Shown: one piece after another, positions 8,756-16,783 of the stretch
How positions within the stretch are numbered: the stretch's first letter is position 1
Layout of the letters: each line of letters starts with the position of its first letter
Source of the DNA: Cryobacterium gelidum
Lineage (GTDB): Bacteria > Actinomycetota > Actinomycetes > Actinomycetales > Microbacteriaceae
Length of the DNA: 64,000 bases
Assembly: GCF_004403985.1 (NCBI RefSeq)
Contig: NZ_SOHL01000008.1
Coordinates: 62,001 to 126,000 of the forward strand
Reading direction: 5' to 3'
Notes under the pieces: generated by a model
What the model was told of the DNA's origin: nothing
The model's input: only the letters and a program-made list of their open reading frames with translations
Database searches by the model: none
Program-made: the position numbers and the translations under genes

Positions 8756-9115
8756 CTACCGGAGGTAGCCGCCCTTTTTCAGGCCAGCCTCGATCTCGAA
8801 GCGATTTTTGAGCGGATTACGCCCGGCGACCGCGTACAGCAGCGGAAAGACCACGCCGAACCGCTTCCACTGGCGTTTGTGCACGGCCTCGTGCTCGAGC
8901 ACATCCGTCGTGACGTTGGCATTGGTGAGATAGCAGCCGCCCACGCACGAGCCGCCGCGACCGAATGTCCAGGACGGCATGCCGCGAAATACGAACAGGC
9001 CGGCCCGTTTCTCGACGCGACCGGTGCTCCAGATTGAGCCCCAGACCAATCCGACCGCGGTCGCGTAGAGGTACCCGGTCCGGCTCACGAATGAATCAAA
9101 GAGCAAGCGACGCAT
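8756..9115 (-). CDS. Small HExxH-containing protein, possible metallopeptidase fold
   Basis: The 119-aa protein has one hydrophobic N-terminal segment (GYLYATAVGLVWGSIW), a Gly/Cys loop (GRGGSCVGGCYLTN), and then LEHEAVHKRQW. The HEAVH fits the HExxH zinc motif, and FEIEAG about 33 residues later supplies an E-x-E-A that could give the third ligand, as in DUF4157-type minimal metallopeptidase folds. Function is unknown. Its start is only 3 bases from the stop of the flavin reductase gene upstream on the same strand, so the two are probably cotranscribed. Similar small proteins are sometimes labelled Fe-S oxidoreductase, for which I see no support here. Confidence 0.7.
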   Translation of the reverse strand: MRRLLFDSFVSRTGYLYATAVGLVWGSIWSTGRVEKRAGLFVFRGMPSWTFGRGGSCVGGCYLTNANVTTDVLEHEAVHKRQWKRFGVVFPLLYAVAGRNPLKNRFEIEAGLKKGGYLR

Positions 9116-9118
9116 GCC

Positions 9119-10579
9119 CTATCGTGCCTCGTCGGTGAACCCGGGGCGACCGTAGGCTTCGAGCAGTCGCAGCCAGACTTCGCTCAGGGTCGGGTAGCTC
9201 GGCACCGCGTGCCACAGCCGGTTGATCGGCACTTCGCCGACGATGGCGACCGTGGCCGAGTGCAGCAGCTCGGCTACGTCCTGCCCGACGAAGGTGGCGC
9301 CCAGAATGACCTCGCGGTCCAGGTCGATCACCGCTCGCGCCTTGCCAACGTAGCCGACCGCCAGCACGGCGGCGCCGCCCAGGTTTCCCAGGTCGTAATC
9401 CAGAATGCGAATACGAAACCCCGCTTTCACAGCGGCCGCGGCGGTCAGCCCCACCGAGGCAACCTCCGGGTCGGTGAAGGTCACCTGCGGCACCGCGGCG
9501 TGGTCGGCGGTCGCCACGTGCGCGCCCCACGGTGCATCGTCGACGGGCGATCCGGCCGCGCGGGCCACGATCGCGTCGCCGGCCGCCCGAGCCTGATACT
9601 TGCCCTGGTGGGTGAGCAGAGCCCGGTGGTTGACGTCGCCGGTGGCATAGAGCCAGTCGCCGGCCAGCGCGGGGGAGTCGCCCTGCACGAGGAGCGTGTC
9701 ATCGACGGCGAGCCAGTCGTCTGCATCGAGGCCGACCGTGTCGAGGCCGAGGTCGTGCGTGCGCGGCAGGCGTCCAATGGCCACGAGCACCGTGTCGGAT
9801 GCGACCGTGGTGCCGTCATCGAGGGAGAGAATGACCGTGCCGTCGGTGTCACGGTGTGCCTTGGTCGTGGACGGGCCGACGAGCACGGTCACACCGTTCT
9901 CCCGCAGGGCGGCGGTGACGAGTTCACCGGCGAATGGTTCCTGCCCGCCGAGCAGGGCGCTGCGGGCGATCACGGTCACCGACGACCCGAGTGACGCGTA
10001 GGCCGCGGCCATTTCCGCGGCGACGACCCCGCCACCGATCACGGCCAGGCGTGGCGGAATCTGCTTGGCGCTCGTTGCGTCACGGCTGGTCCACGGTTCG
10101 ACATCTTTCAGGCCGTCAATGTCGGGCAGTACCGCCGCCGAGCCAGTGCTGACGACGACAGCGTGCGTGGCGGTCAGTACGGTCACGGTGCCATCGTCGC
10201 CGGTCACGGTGACTTCGCGCACAGCGGTGAGGCGGGCATGGCCACGTACTAGAGCAATGCCGGCTGACTCGAGCCATTTCGCCTGGCCATCATCTTTCCA
10301 GTGGCTGGTAATGGAGTCGCGTTGGTTGAGGGCGGCGCGCACGTCAATGGTTCCGGTGACGGCCTCGGCGGCGCCCGGTACCCGACGGGCCGCGGCGAGG
10401 GCGGCGCCGCTTCGCAGCAGAGCCTTCGACGGCATGCAGGCCCAGTAGGAGCACTCACCGCCGACGAGGTCGTTTTCAACGACGACCGTGCGCAGGCCAC
10501 CCTGGGCGGTGCGGTCCGCGACGTTCTCTCCGACAGCGCCGCCGCCGATCACGATGACGTCGTAGCTCTGACTCGACAT
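9119..10579 (-). CDS. Pyridine nucleotide-disulfide oxidoreductase (lipoamide dehydrogenase / MerA-like)
   Basis: The ATG at 10579 has a CAGGAG site 6 bases upstream; longer in-frame starts lack one. The 486-aa protein has an N-terminal FAD loop (DVIVIGGGAVGENVAD), the redox-active CX4C disulfide in GGECSYWACMPSKALL, an NAD(P) loop (RLAVIGGGVVAAEMAAAY), the second FAD motif in LYATGDVNHRAL, and a C-terminal dimerisation domain with QVTFTDPEVASVGLT. The end reads HAVPSYPTLSEVWLRLLE, close to mercuric reductase-like family members. It lacks the extra C-terminal Cys pair of MerA. It likely reduces a small disulfide or a quinone; the substrate cannot be named. Confidence 0.9.
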   Translation of the reverse strand: MSSQSYDVIVIGGGAVGENVADRTAQGGLRTVVVENDLVGGECSYWACMPSKALLRSGAALAAARRVPGAAEAVTGTIDVRAALNQRDSITSHWKDDGQAKWLESAGIALVRGHARLTAVREVTVTGDDGTVTVLTATHAVVVSTGSAAVLPDIDGLKDVEPWTSRDATSAKQIPPRLAVIGGGVVAAEMAAAYASLGSSVTVIARSALLGGQEPFAGELVTAALRENGVTVLVGPSTTKAHRDTDGTVILSLDDGTTVASDTVLVAIGRLPRTHDLGLDTVGLDADDWLAVDDTLLVQGDSPALAGDWLYATGDVNHRALLTHQGKYQARAAGDAIVARAAGSPVDDAPWGAHVATADHAAVPQVTFTDPEVASVGLTAAAAVKAGFRIRILDYDLGNLGGAAVLAVGYVGKARAVIDLDREVILGATFVGQDVAELLHSATVAIVGEVPINRLWHAVPSYPTLSEVWLRLLEAYGRPGFTDEAR

Positions 10580-10890
10580 TGAATCTCCTGACTGAGGGTG
10601 TATTTGCTGGTCCACGCTGTGCCGGCCATTGCTGCCCGGCCGCGTGGTCACTGCGGTCGGGATGCCGAGATGTTGAATCTGAGCAGCCTACCCCGTCGTT
10701 CTCACGCAGTATATGAACGTTTGCTTGGCAGCTCGAACCTACGGCATATTCTCCCCCTGCGGTTTAAAGCCGGTTAGGGTGCCTGCATGCTAGCTCAGGT
10801 GATAGTTCCCGCCCTGTATCCGATGCCCGAGGCGCTCCATTTCAGCATTCGACCGGATGGCTTCTCGGTCGAACAGTCTTTGAGCTCATC
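10580..10890. other. Intergenic region between divergent genes
   Basis: This 311-bp stretch separates the flavin reductase (leftward) from the lipid-kinase-like gene (rightward). I see no convincing coding sequence. It contains an imperfect GC-rich inverted repeat around 10608-10661, and a local AT-richer segment about 10705-10780 that could hold the rightward promoter, but no clear -35/-10 pair. Confidence 0.5.
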
Positions 10891-11874
10891 ATGAGAGACG
10901 CAACGTCCACAGCAAAACGACAGCGCGCTGCGGTTATTTACAATCCGATCAAGGTTGATCTGGATGCGATTGCCTCCGTCGTCGCGCAGGAGGAGGAAGC
11001 GAATAAGTGGGATGAAACCGTGTGGCTTCCCACGAGCGAGGATGACCCGGGGCAGGGTCGCGCGAAGGAGGTCCTCGAGTCGGGCGCTTCGGTCGTCATC
11101 GTTGCCGGTGGAGACGGCACCGTTCGCGCCGTCGCCGAGGGCCTTCAAGGCGGATCCATTCCCATGGCGCTGCTGCCGTCTGGAACGGGCAACCTGTTGG
11201 CGCGCAATCTCGACCTCAGCCTGGACGATATCGAACTCGCCGTGCACACCGCCTTTACCGGTGTCGACCGAAAAATCGATCTGGGGCTGATCGAGATCAC
11301 TCGTGCAGACAGGGCCACGTCGCATCACGTGTTCCTGGTCATGGCCGGACTGGGTCTGGACGCGAAAATGCTGGCGAACACCGACGACGACCTGAAGAAA
11401 AAGGCCGGCTGGCTGGCCTATGTGACAGCACTCGCCCTGACCTTGCGCGACAAGAACGAGTTGCGGTTTCACTACGCCCTTGACCGCGGTCCTTCCCGCG
11501 CAACTCGGGCGCACACCATCATTGTCGCCAATTGTGGTTTCCTGCCATCGAACATCGTTCTGCTGCCCGACGCTGCCGTCGACGATGGGGAGTTCGATAT
11601 CGCGCTGCTGCGCCCGGAGGGAATCGTGGGCTGGGTGCAAATTTTTGTCAAGGTGATCTGGGAGAACGGAGTCCTTCGACGAACGAAGGCCGGTCGCGCC
11701 CTGATGACCAGGGAGGTCAGCGCGCTGCGCTACGTGAGGGCCACCGAACTCGGTGTCCGGCTGCAACACGCGGAGCAGATCGAACTCGATGGCGACGGTT
11801 TCGGGGCAGCTCTGGAATTTCACGTCCGGGTGGACCCGGGCGGCCTGACCATCAAGCTTCCGCCGAGCTCGTGA
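10891..11874 (+). CDS. Diacylglycerol/sphingosine kinase-like lipid kinase (DAGK catalytic domain)
   Basis: The 327-aa protein opens with RAAVIYNPIKVD, the first strand of the DAGK catalytic domain, followed by the ATP-binding VIVAGGDGTVRAVAEGL and LPSGTGNLLARNLDL, which are the GGDGT and GTxN motifs of the family. LVMAGLGLDAKML and the C-terminal EIDGDGF-like stretch (EQIELDGDGFGAAL) complete the YegS/BmrU-type fold. The enzyme should phosphorylate a lipid such as diacylglycerol at the membrane surface using ATP. Length is typical. It stands alone, facing the crotonase gene. Confidence 0.9.
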   Translation: MRDATSTAKRQRAAVIYNPIKVDLDAIASVVAQEEEANKWDETVWLPTSEDDPGQGRAKEVLESGASVVIVAGGDGTVRAVAEGLQGGSIPMALLPSGTGNLLARNLDLSLDDIELAVHTAFTGVDRKIDLGLIEITRADRATSHHVFLVMAGLGLDAKMLANTDDDLKKKAGWLAYVTALALTLRDKNELRFHYALDRGPSRATRAHTIIVANCGFLPSNIVLLPDAAVDDGEFDIALLRPEGIVGWVQIFVKVIWENGVLRRTKAGRALMTREVSALRYVRATELGVRLQHAEQIELDGDGFGAALEFHVRVDPGGLTIKLPPSS

Positions 11875-12158
11875 CGACTCCCACGCCCACGCCCGTGTGC
11901 GTGATCGTGCATGTGCAGTGGTGGGTTCGGGACTACGTATATGCCGCCAGACGACGGATGGGCGCGCTCACCTCGCGCTCCCGCTCCGGTGGGTTTGAGG
12001 CCGGCGACCGGTGGTCATTTTCGGCTCCTGGCTGAGCGTCACGTTGTCGATACTGTCATGACGGTGTTGGCCGATCTCGGGCAATCCCCTCGATATCGTC
12101 AGCGCTCAGTGACGGCCAATCCCGGGAGCGCGATCAGGTACTTGTCGGCCGGGGCGGG
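11875..12158. other. Intergenic region, nothing recognised
   Basis: The 284 bp between the convergent lipid kinase and crotonase genes contain only short open frames without ribosome-binding sites or recognisable protein motifs. I saw no clear terminator hairpin. Confidence 0.5.
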
Positions 12159-12947
12159 CTAGCGGCCGACGAAGACGGCGGGGGTGCGGGTCACGAAGGC
12201 CTGCATACCGATGCGGGAGTCCTCGGTCGCGGCGAGGCGGGCCAGCGCGGGCTGCAGCGCTGCCTCAGCGGATGCCGCTCCGTCGCGCTCGGCCAGGCGC
12301 GCGTTGGCGAGGGTGGCCGCGACAGCGAGCGGAGCTTGCGCGGCGATCTTCTCGGCGAGTTCGAGGGCTCGGTGGAACTGGGCGCCGTCTGGCACGATTT
12401 CTTGCACGAGGCCCAGGCGGCGCGCCTCGGCGGCATCGAACAGCTCGCCGGTGAGCAGCCACCGCATGGCGTTACCCCAGCCAGCCGCGCGCGGAAAACG
12501 AATGGTCGCGCCGCCGAACGGCAAAATGCCCCGGGTGACTTCGATCTGGCCGAACCGGGTCGATTCGGCGGCGACGACGATGTCGCTCGCAAGCATCAGC
12601 TCGATGCCGAGGGTGAGGCACGTGCCCTGCACGGCGACGACGACGGGCTTGGTGAGGGATTCGCCATCCACTTGCCACGGGTTGATGCCGCCCTCCGGCA
12701 CCATCTCGAGCCCGTTCGGGCCAAGCCGGGGGCCGATATCGGCGAGGTCGAGTCCAGCCGTGAAGTGCTCGCCGACCGCGTAGACCAAACCGACGCGCAG
12801 CCCGGGGTCACGGTCGAGCTCACCGTAGGCGAGCGCCAGTTGCTGCAGCAGGGAGAAATCGGCGGCATTGCGTTTATCGGGCCGGTTGAACCCGATCAGC
12901 AGAACATGGCCGCGGCGTTCGGTGAGAATGCGGGGCTGGTCGGTCAT
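12159..12947 (-). CDS. Enoyl-CoA hydratase/isomerase family protein (crotonase fold)
   Basis: The 262-aa protein has the crotonase fold: GFNRPDKRNAAD at the N-terminus, the oxyanion-hole stretches HFTAGLDLADI and GTCLTLGIELMLASDIVVAAE, and QIEVTRGILPFGGATIRFPR, where the Glu corresponds to a catalytic glutamate of hydratases. It should act on an acyl-CoA. The second catalytic glutamate of classical hydratases is not obvious, so isomerase or another activity is possible. Its ATG lies 39 bp after the arginase-fold gene on the same strand, so the pair may be an operon. Confidence 0.88.
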   Translation of the reverse strand: MTDQPRILTERRGHVLLIGFNRPDKRNAADFSLLQQLALAYGELDRDPGLRVGLVYAVGEHFTAGLDLADIGPRLGPNGLEMVPEGGINPWQVDGESLTKPVVVAVQGTCLTLGIELMLASDIVVAAESTRFGQIEVTRGILPFGGATIRFPRAAGWGNAMRWLLTGELFDAAEARRLGLVQEIVPDGAQFHRALELAEKIAAQAPLAVAATLANARLAERDGAASAEAALQPALARLAATEDSRIGMQAFVTRTPAVFVGR

Positions 12948-12986
12948 GGGGTCTCCATTGGCTCGAGATGCGCAGACAGGGAGCGG

Positions 12987-13820
12987 TTAGCGCGTGAGGG
13001 CGCCGATGATGCGCAGGATGCTCGGCAGGTCGTCGGTCGCCGCTTCGGGCGAGGCGGGTGCGAACCCGGTGATGGTCGCGCCGGCGAGGGTGAACTCGGC
13101 GCGTAGCGCAGTAATCGCGCCGCCGAGATCGGCCACGCTCAGGCCGAAGGGAATGAGATTGTTGAGACCGGTGAGCGCCGACGGGTCGAGCACATCAAGG
13201 TCGATGTGTACGAAAACGTGCTTGGCCCCGGTTTGCGCGACCGCCGCGACGAGCGCGGCCGGGTCGGTCAGCTCGGAGCACGACACACTCACCAGACTGA
13301 GCTCTTGGAGCAGCAGGTCTTCGGCGTCGTCGACGTCGCGAATGCCGGCCAGCACGACGTTGTGCAGGGGCACGCTGCTCGCTGGTGCCAGCTCGAGTTC
13401 GGTTGGCCCCTCACCGCTGATCGCGCGCAGGGCCATGCCGCAGAACCCGCCCGACGGCGACGATTCGGGCGTGTGCAGGTCGGGGTGGGCGTCGAACCAG
13501 ACGACGGCCAGGTCGCCCGGATGTGTGCGTGCCGCGTGTTCGACCGCGGCCAGCGCGATCCCGCAGTCACCGCCGATGGACAGGGCCCAGTCGGTGGTGT
13601 CGTTCAGGACCCTGGTGTGGCGCTCGCGCACCTGTTGAATCGCCGAGAACCGGTGTACGCCGGTATCGAGTGCATCACCGGCCTCGACCGGCACATCGAC
13701 CAGGCGCGTGGCCGAGAAGGGCAGGTCGCCCTGAATAGCCGCGGCTCCGTCGACCAGGCGCATCGCACGCGGAGAAATCGAACCCTGCCATTGCGGTACT
13801 ACAACGAAGATGGGAGCCAT
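12987..13820 (-). CDS. Arginase/agmatinase-fold protein with Cys replacing a metal-ligand His
   Basis: The 277-aa protein carries the three ureohydrolase signatures: SIGGDCGIALAAV, VVWFDAHPDLHTPESS and FVHIDLDVLDPSAL. The Mn-binding Asp and His of DAHPD and the two Asp of DLD are kept. In the first motif the usual GGDHS is GGDCG, so the His metal ligand is replaced by Cys; this occurs in a subgroup of actinobacterial arginase-family proteins. A guanidino or formimino substrate is likely by family, but arginase itself is doubtful. It lies upstream of the crotonase gene on the same strand. Confidence 0.85.
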   Translation of the reverse strand: MAPIFVVVPQWQGSISPRAMRLVDGAAAIQGDLPFSATRLVDVPVEAGDALDTGVHRFSAIQQVRERHTRVLNDTTDWALSIGGDCGIALAAVEHAARTHPGDLAVVWFDAHPDLHTPESSPSGGFCGMALRAISGEGPTELELAPASSVPLHNVVLAGIRDVDDAEDLLLQELSLVSVSCSELTDPAALVAAVAQTGAKHVFVHIDLDVLDPSALTGLNNLIPFGLSVADLGGAITALRAEFTLAGATITGFAPASPEAATDDLPSILRIIGALTR

Positions 13821-13912
13821 ACCCCAGTATGGCGCAGCGACCGAGGCCGGCAGTATCCGCTTCGCCAGAAGCGAATTCTGCCGCCGCGGACACTGCCGGT
13901 CACCTGCCCCGG

Positions 13913-14644
13913 TTAGCGCTCCAGCGCGGCGGTCGAGCCTGCCTTGAGGGCTGCGAGGCGGGCATCCACTTCGGTGAGCTCGCCGAGGTCATCGAGGCTT
14001 TCAAACTGCGCGTCGAGGCTCGACGCGGCAAGTTCCTGGGCACCGCGTACGCGGGCTTCTTCGCGACGGATCTTGTCTTCGAAGCGGTTGACCTCGCTGG
14101 TCGGGTCCATCATGTCGATGCTCTTGACGGCGTCCAGCACCTGCGCCTGCGCCTTGGCGGTCTTGGAGCGCGCGATCAGTTCGGCGCGCTTGTTCGTGAG
14201 CTGTACCAGCTTCTCTTTCATGGCGTTCAGGCCGGTCTTGAGCTGGTTGACGACGGCGGTCTGCGCCTGAATCTGTGGTTCCGCGGTCTTGACCTCCTTC
14301 TCGGAGGTGAGCTGACGGCCGAGCGCGACCTTCGCGAGGTTGTCGAACTTGTCGGCGTCGGCGGCATTGCCGACCGTCCGCAACTCATCGGCCTTGCGAC
14401 TTGCGGCGAGGGCCTTGTCGCCCCACTCCACGGCGGCTTCCTGGTCCTCGCGGTAGTCGTCTTCGAGCAGACGCAGGTTGCCGATGGTCTCGGCGATCGC
14501 GCTTTCGGCGTCGGCGATGCTGCTCGAGAAGTCGCGCACCATCTGGTCGAGCATTTTCGCGGGATCTTCCGCCGAGTCGAGGATTGCGTTGATGTTCGCT
14601 TTCGCGAGCTGGGAAATACGGCCGAAGATGGACTGCTTGGTCAT
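13913..14644 (-). CDS. pspA: PspA/IM30 family protein
   Basis: ATG at 14644 follows GGAAGGGAC about 7 bases upstream; the frame stays open further 5' but without coding character. The 243-aa protein starts TKQSIFGRISQLAKANINAILD, followed by EDPAKMLDQMVRDF, the hallmark of PspA/Vipp1 (ESCRT-III-like membrane remodelling). Most of the remainder is heptad-like coiled coil (KVALGRQLTSEKEVKTAEPQ to LVQLTNKRAELIARSKTA). It should bind stressed inner-membrane surfaces and help keep the proton gradient. No pspBC genes or PspF-type regulator are nearby, as usual in actinobacteria. Confidence 0.93.
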   Translation of the reverse strand: MTKQSIFGRISQLAKANINAILDSAEDPAKMLDQMVRDFSSSIADAESAIAETIGNLRLLEDDYREDQEAAVEWGDKALAASRKADELRTVGNAADADKFDNLAKVALGRQLTSEKEVKTAEPQIQAQTAVVNQLKTGLNAMKEKLVQLTNKRAELIARSKTAKAQAQVLDAVKSIDMMDPTSEVNRFEDKIRREEARVRGAQELAASSLDAQFESLDDLGELTEVDARLAALKAGSTAALER

Positions 14645-14864
14645 TCGGATGTCCCTTCCAGGAGAGTCGACCTGGCCCAGGAAATTCGCCAGGAAAGTGT
14701 GTGCATGCCCAAAGCTTAGGGTGACCGGCAGTCCCGAGTCTGGGAACCTCATAAAATCCGCGACGAGGTGACATTGCCCAGTGTTACAGGGCGGTTCGCG
14801 TGCCGCACCCGCGCCGCCCACAATGGAAACAGCGCAGCAGGATCGATACCGACGGGAGCCCGGC

Positions 14865-15644
14865 ATGAACGAAGAATTCACGAACCGCATGCTCGCCGTC
14901 GTCGAGGTCACCGGGGCGCGTCCCGACCGTCCCGCCTATCACGCCAAGGTACAGGTGCTCAATTCCCGCGTCGTCGCCGACGCCGAAACGGCCGGATGGG
15001 TCGTCACACGGGTCGCCGCTGCCGACGTCACGGCCGACGAATTACTGCGCATCACCGCGGATGCCGATGCCGTCGTCATCGTCGGCGGCGAAGACGTCAC
15101 ACCCCACTTCTACGGCGGCAGCTCAGGCTATGAGGGAGAGACGGCGCACTTCTCCACCGCGGACGAGGGCCAGATCGCCCTCGTGCAGCGAGCCTTCGCG
15201 CTCGGCACCCCGCTGCTGGGCATCTGCCGTGGCCTGCAGATTATCAATGTCGCCCTGGGCGGCACCCTCATCCAGCACATCGACGACGGCATCCACAAGA
15301 ACATCGGCGTGCCGATCGATGAAATCCTGTCCACCCACGACGTCTCCCTGAGCATCGACAGCACCCTCGCGGCCAGCCTTGGCCGGGTCGAGATCTCGGT
15401 GCAGAGCGCCCACCATCAGGTCGTCGACCGCCTCGGCGCCGGACTGGTTGCCGCCGCGCACGCTTCCGACGGCCTGATCGAAGCCCTCGAACACGCGACC
15501 GCACCGATCACCGGTGTGCAGTGGCACCCCGAAGCGCCCGATTCCCCGGCCGATCAGCTGGCTCGGCTCCTGGCCGGCCTGGCCGCGCAGCATGCGGCCC
15601 GCGCGCTGGCCGAGCGCCCGGGCGCCGCGGCCCTCGCCGCGTAG
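14865..15644 (+). CDS. Gamma-glutamyl-gamma-aminobutyrate hydrolase-like class-I glutamine amidotransferase (peptidase C26)
   Basis: The 259-aa protein starts at ATG 14865 after GACGGGAG. The nucleophile Cys is in LLGICRGLQIINVALGGTL, and the His-Glu pair in GVQWHPEAPDS. HDVSLSIDSTLA and SAHHQVVDRLG match PuuD-type gamma-glutamyl hydrolases. It should cleave gamma-glutamyl bonds, as in putrescine degradation or gamma-Glu-peptide turnover. No other puu genes are near; the gamma-glutamyltransferase 1.1 kb away acts on related bonds but lies on the opposite strand. An Ala-rich tail ends the protein. Confidence 0.88.
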   Translation: MNEEFTNRMLAVVEVTGARPDRPAYHAKVQVLNSRVVADAETAGWVVTRVAAADVTADELLRITADADAVVIVGGEDVTPHFYGGSSGYEGETAHFSTADEGQIALVQRAFALGTPLLGICRGLQIINVALGGTLIQHIDDGIHKNIGVPIDEILSTHDVSLSIDSTLAASLGRVEISVQSAHHQVVDRLGAGLVAAAHASDGLIEALEHATAPITGVQWHPEAPDSPADQLARLLAGLAAQHAARALAERPGAAALAA

Positions 15645-15733
15645 GGTCCGAAGCTCCGAGGCTCGCCCGGCGTCACGCGGGCGCGAGTAATCGTGGCGTC
15701 CGGCTGCCGCGCAGCCATGTCGAACGTCGTCCG

Positions 15734-15763
15734 TGATCGTGATCGTGATCGTGATCGTGATCG
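15734..15763 (+). repeat. Hexanucleotide tandem repeat (GTGATC)x5
   Basis: Five exact head-to-tail copies of GTGATC lie in the non-coding stretch after the amidotransferase gene. Each copy contains the palindrome GATC. It is short enough for slippage and could vary between strains. Confidence 0.9.
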
Positions 15764-15811
15764 CGGGTGCGAGCGTCACCAGCCGCACTTTGCCAGCACT
15801 GACCAAGAACG

Positions 15812-15862
15812 AAAAAGCCCCGACACTTCTCGCCTGGGGGGAGGTGAGAAATATGTCGGGGC
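15812..15862 (-). terminator. Terminator-like hairpin with A/T tail
   Basis: GCCCCGACA (15817-15825) pairs with TGTCGGGGC (15854-15862); inside it TTCTCGCCT and AGGTGAGAA extend the helix with one mismatch. On the minus strand the stem is followed by five T, so it looks like an intrinsic terminator for leftward transcription, possibly from ggt and the small zinc-ribbon gene. It could also stop rightward transcripts from the amidotransferase gene. Confidence 0.65.
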
Positions 15863-16044
15863 CAATCGTTGGAGTGGGGGAACTCCGTCTGCAACGGTAC
15901 GGGGTGCGGCCTGAGAAGAGGCTGAAAAAAGTAGAAAAATATAGCCTACTCCCGCTGCGCGCGGATCGTATCCCGGTCGGTCGGTTTGTTATAAATTTGT
16001 TGCAATGCAATGTCATCGATCGCTCCGGCGTCCCGGTCCTCGCT

Positions 16045-16349
16045 GCACCCGCCGATCCGGTCGCCGGGCTGCTGGTGGAGATCAGTCACATCGGCCGCGA
16101 CCCGCAGCGCGGCGGTTACGAGCGACCGGTTTTCTCCGCCGCTGAATTCGCCCTCCGCGACTGGTTTCTCGCCCATGCGACCAAACGCGGCCGACGAACG
16201 TGATCGCCTCGCGGGTGGACCTGTGGCTCGACGCACGGCATCCCGACGACGCCGAGGCCGGCGCACGCTCCCTGGCCCTGGTGCTGGCCGACTTTTTGAT
16301 CCATGCGCGGGAGGAGACCCGCGAGCTGTGTGACCGCACCCGGCGTTGA
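16045..16349 (+). pseudogene. Allantoate amidohydrolase / N-carbamoyl-amino-acid hydrolase (M20 family), internal deletion
   Basis: Two fragments of one M20 enzyme are joined. The first (to about 16194) reads LLVEISHIGRDPQRGGYERP, then VFSAAEFALRDWFLAHATKRGR, the usual N-terminus of actinobacterial allantoate amidohydrolases. The second begins in another frame with TNVIASRVDLWLDARHPDDA, which normally sits some 200 residues later, after the metal-binding region. All zinc ligands and the dimerisation core are therefore missing, and a stop follows at 16347-16349. The upstream boundary is approximate. The fragment is not expected to be functional. Confidence 0.72.
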
Positions 16350-16413
16350 ACACCAGGACGCGGTGCCGCCCCGAGCATCGGGCCGGCGCCGTTTCATGGG
16401 TCGATCGGAGCGG

Positions 16414-16668
16414 TCAGGCGGCCCGGTGTTTTGCAGTGCCCACCGCGTTCGCGGAGTGCGCCCACTCGAGCAGCTCGGCCTGCGCACGTCGGCGGCTCGC
16501 AGCAGTCTGTTTGGGGGGCACCGGAACGGTCATCCGGGAGCCGGGGCAATCCTTGGTGGAGTCGACCTGAAAGTGATATGTCACGAACCGGGTATCCGAC
16601 GTGATCCATACCATTTGCTGGCATTCTGGGCACTCTGTCTGCAACATTTTCACGATTGTCCGTTCCAT
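16414..16668 (-). CDS. Small zinc-ribbon-like hypothetical protein
   Basis: The 84-aa product begins MERTIVKMLQTECPECQQMV. The CPEC pair, a YH about 20 residues later and the DCPGS form a CxxC...H...C arrangement seen in small actinobacterial zinc-ribbon proteins of unknown function. The C-terminal half is basic and rich in Ala/Arg. The start was chosen at ATG 16668, with AGGG 6 bases upstream; a TTG 33 bases earlier is possible. It lies downstream of ggt on the same strand, separated by 115 bp. No function can be assigned. Confidence 0.6.
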   Translation of the reverse strand: MERTIVKMLQTECPECQQMVWITSDTRFVTYHFQVDSTKDCPGSRMTVPVPPKQTAASRRRAQAELLEWAHSANAVGTAKHRAA

Positions 16669-16783
16669 CGCCGACCCTGGTAACCGGTTCGATAGCTCCA
16701 ATGTACTGGGGATAGACAGGTCGATGTCCTCCCCCTTCGTGGGGACAGCAAAAAACGCGAAACGGTGCTATTTTCCCCCAGAG

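Noticed and set aside
11911-12162. 83-codon frame after the lipid kinase gene
   Set aside because: No ribosome-binding site, no recognisable domain, and biased composition.
15734-15763. GTGATC tandem repeat as part of a CRISPR or gene end
   Set aside because: Repeat units are contiguous 6-mers without spacers. The Ile-Val frame it opens has no start with a ribosome-binding site.
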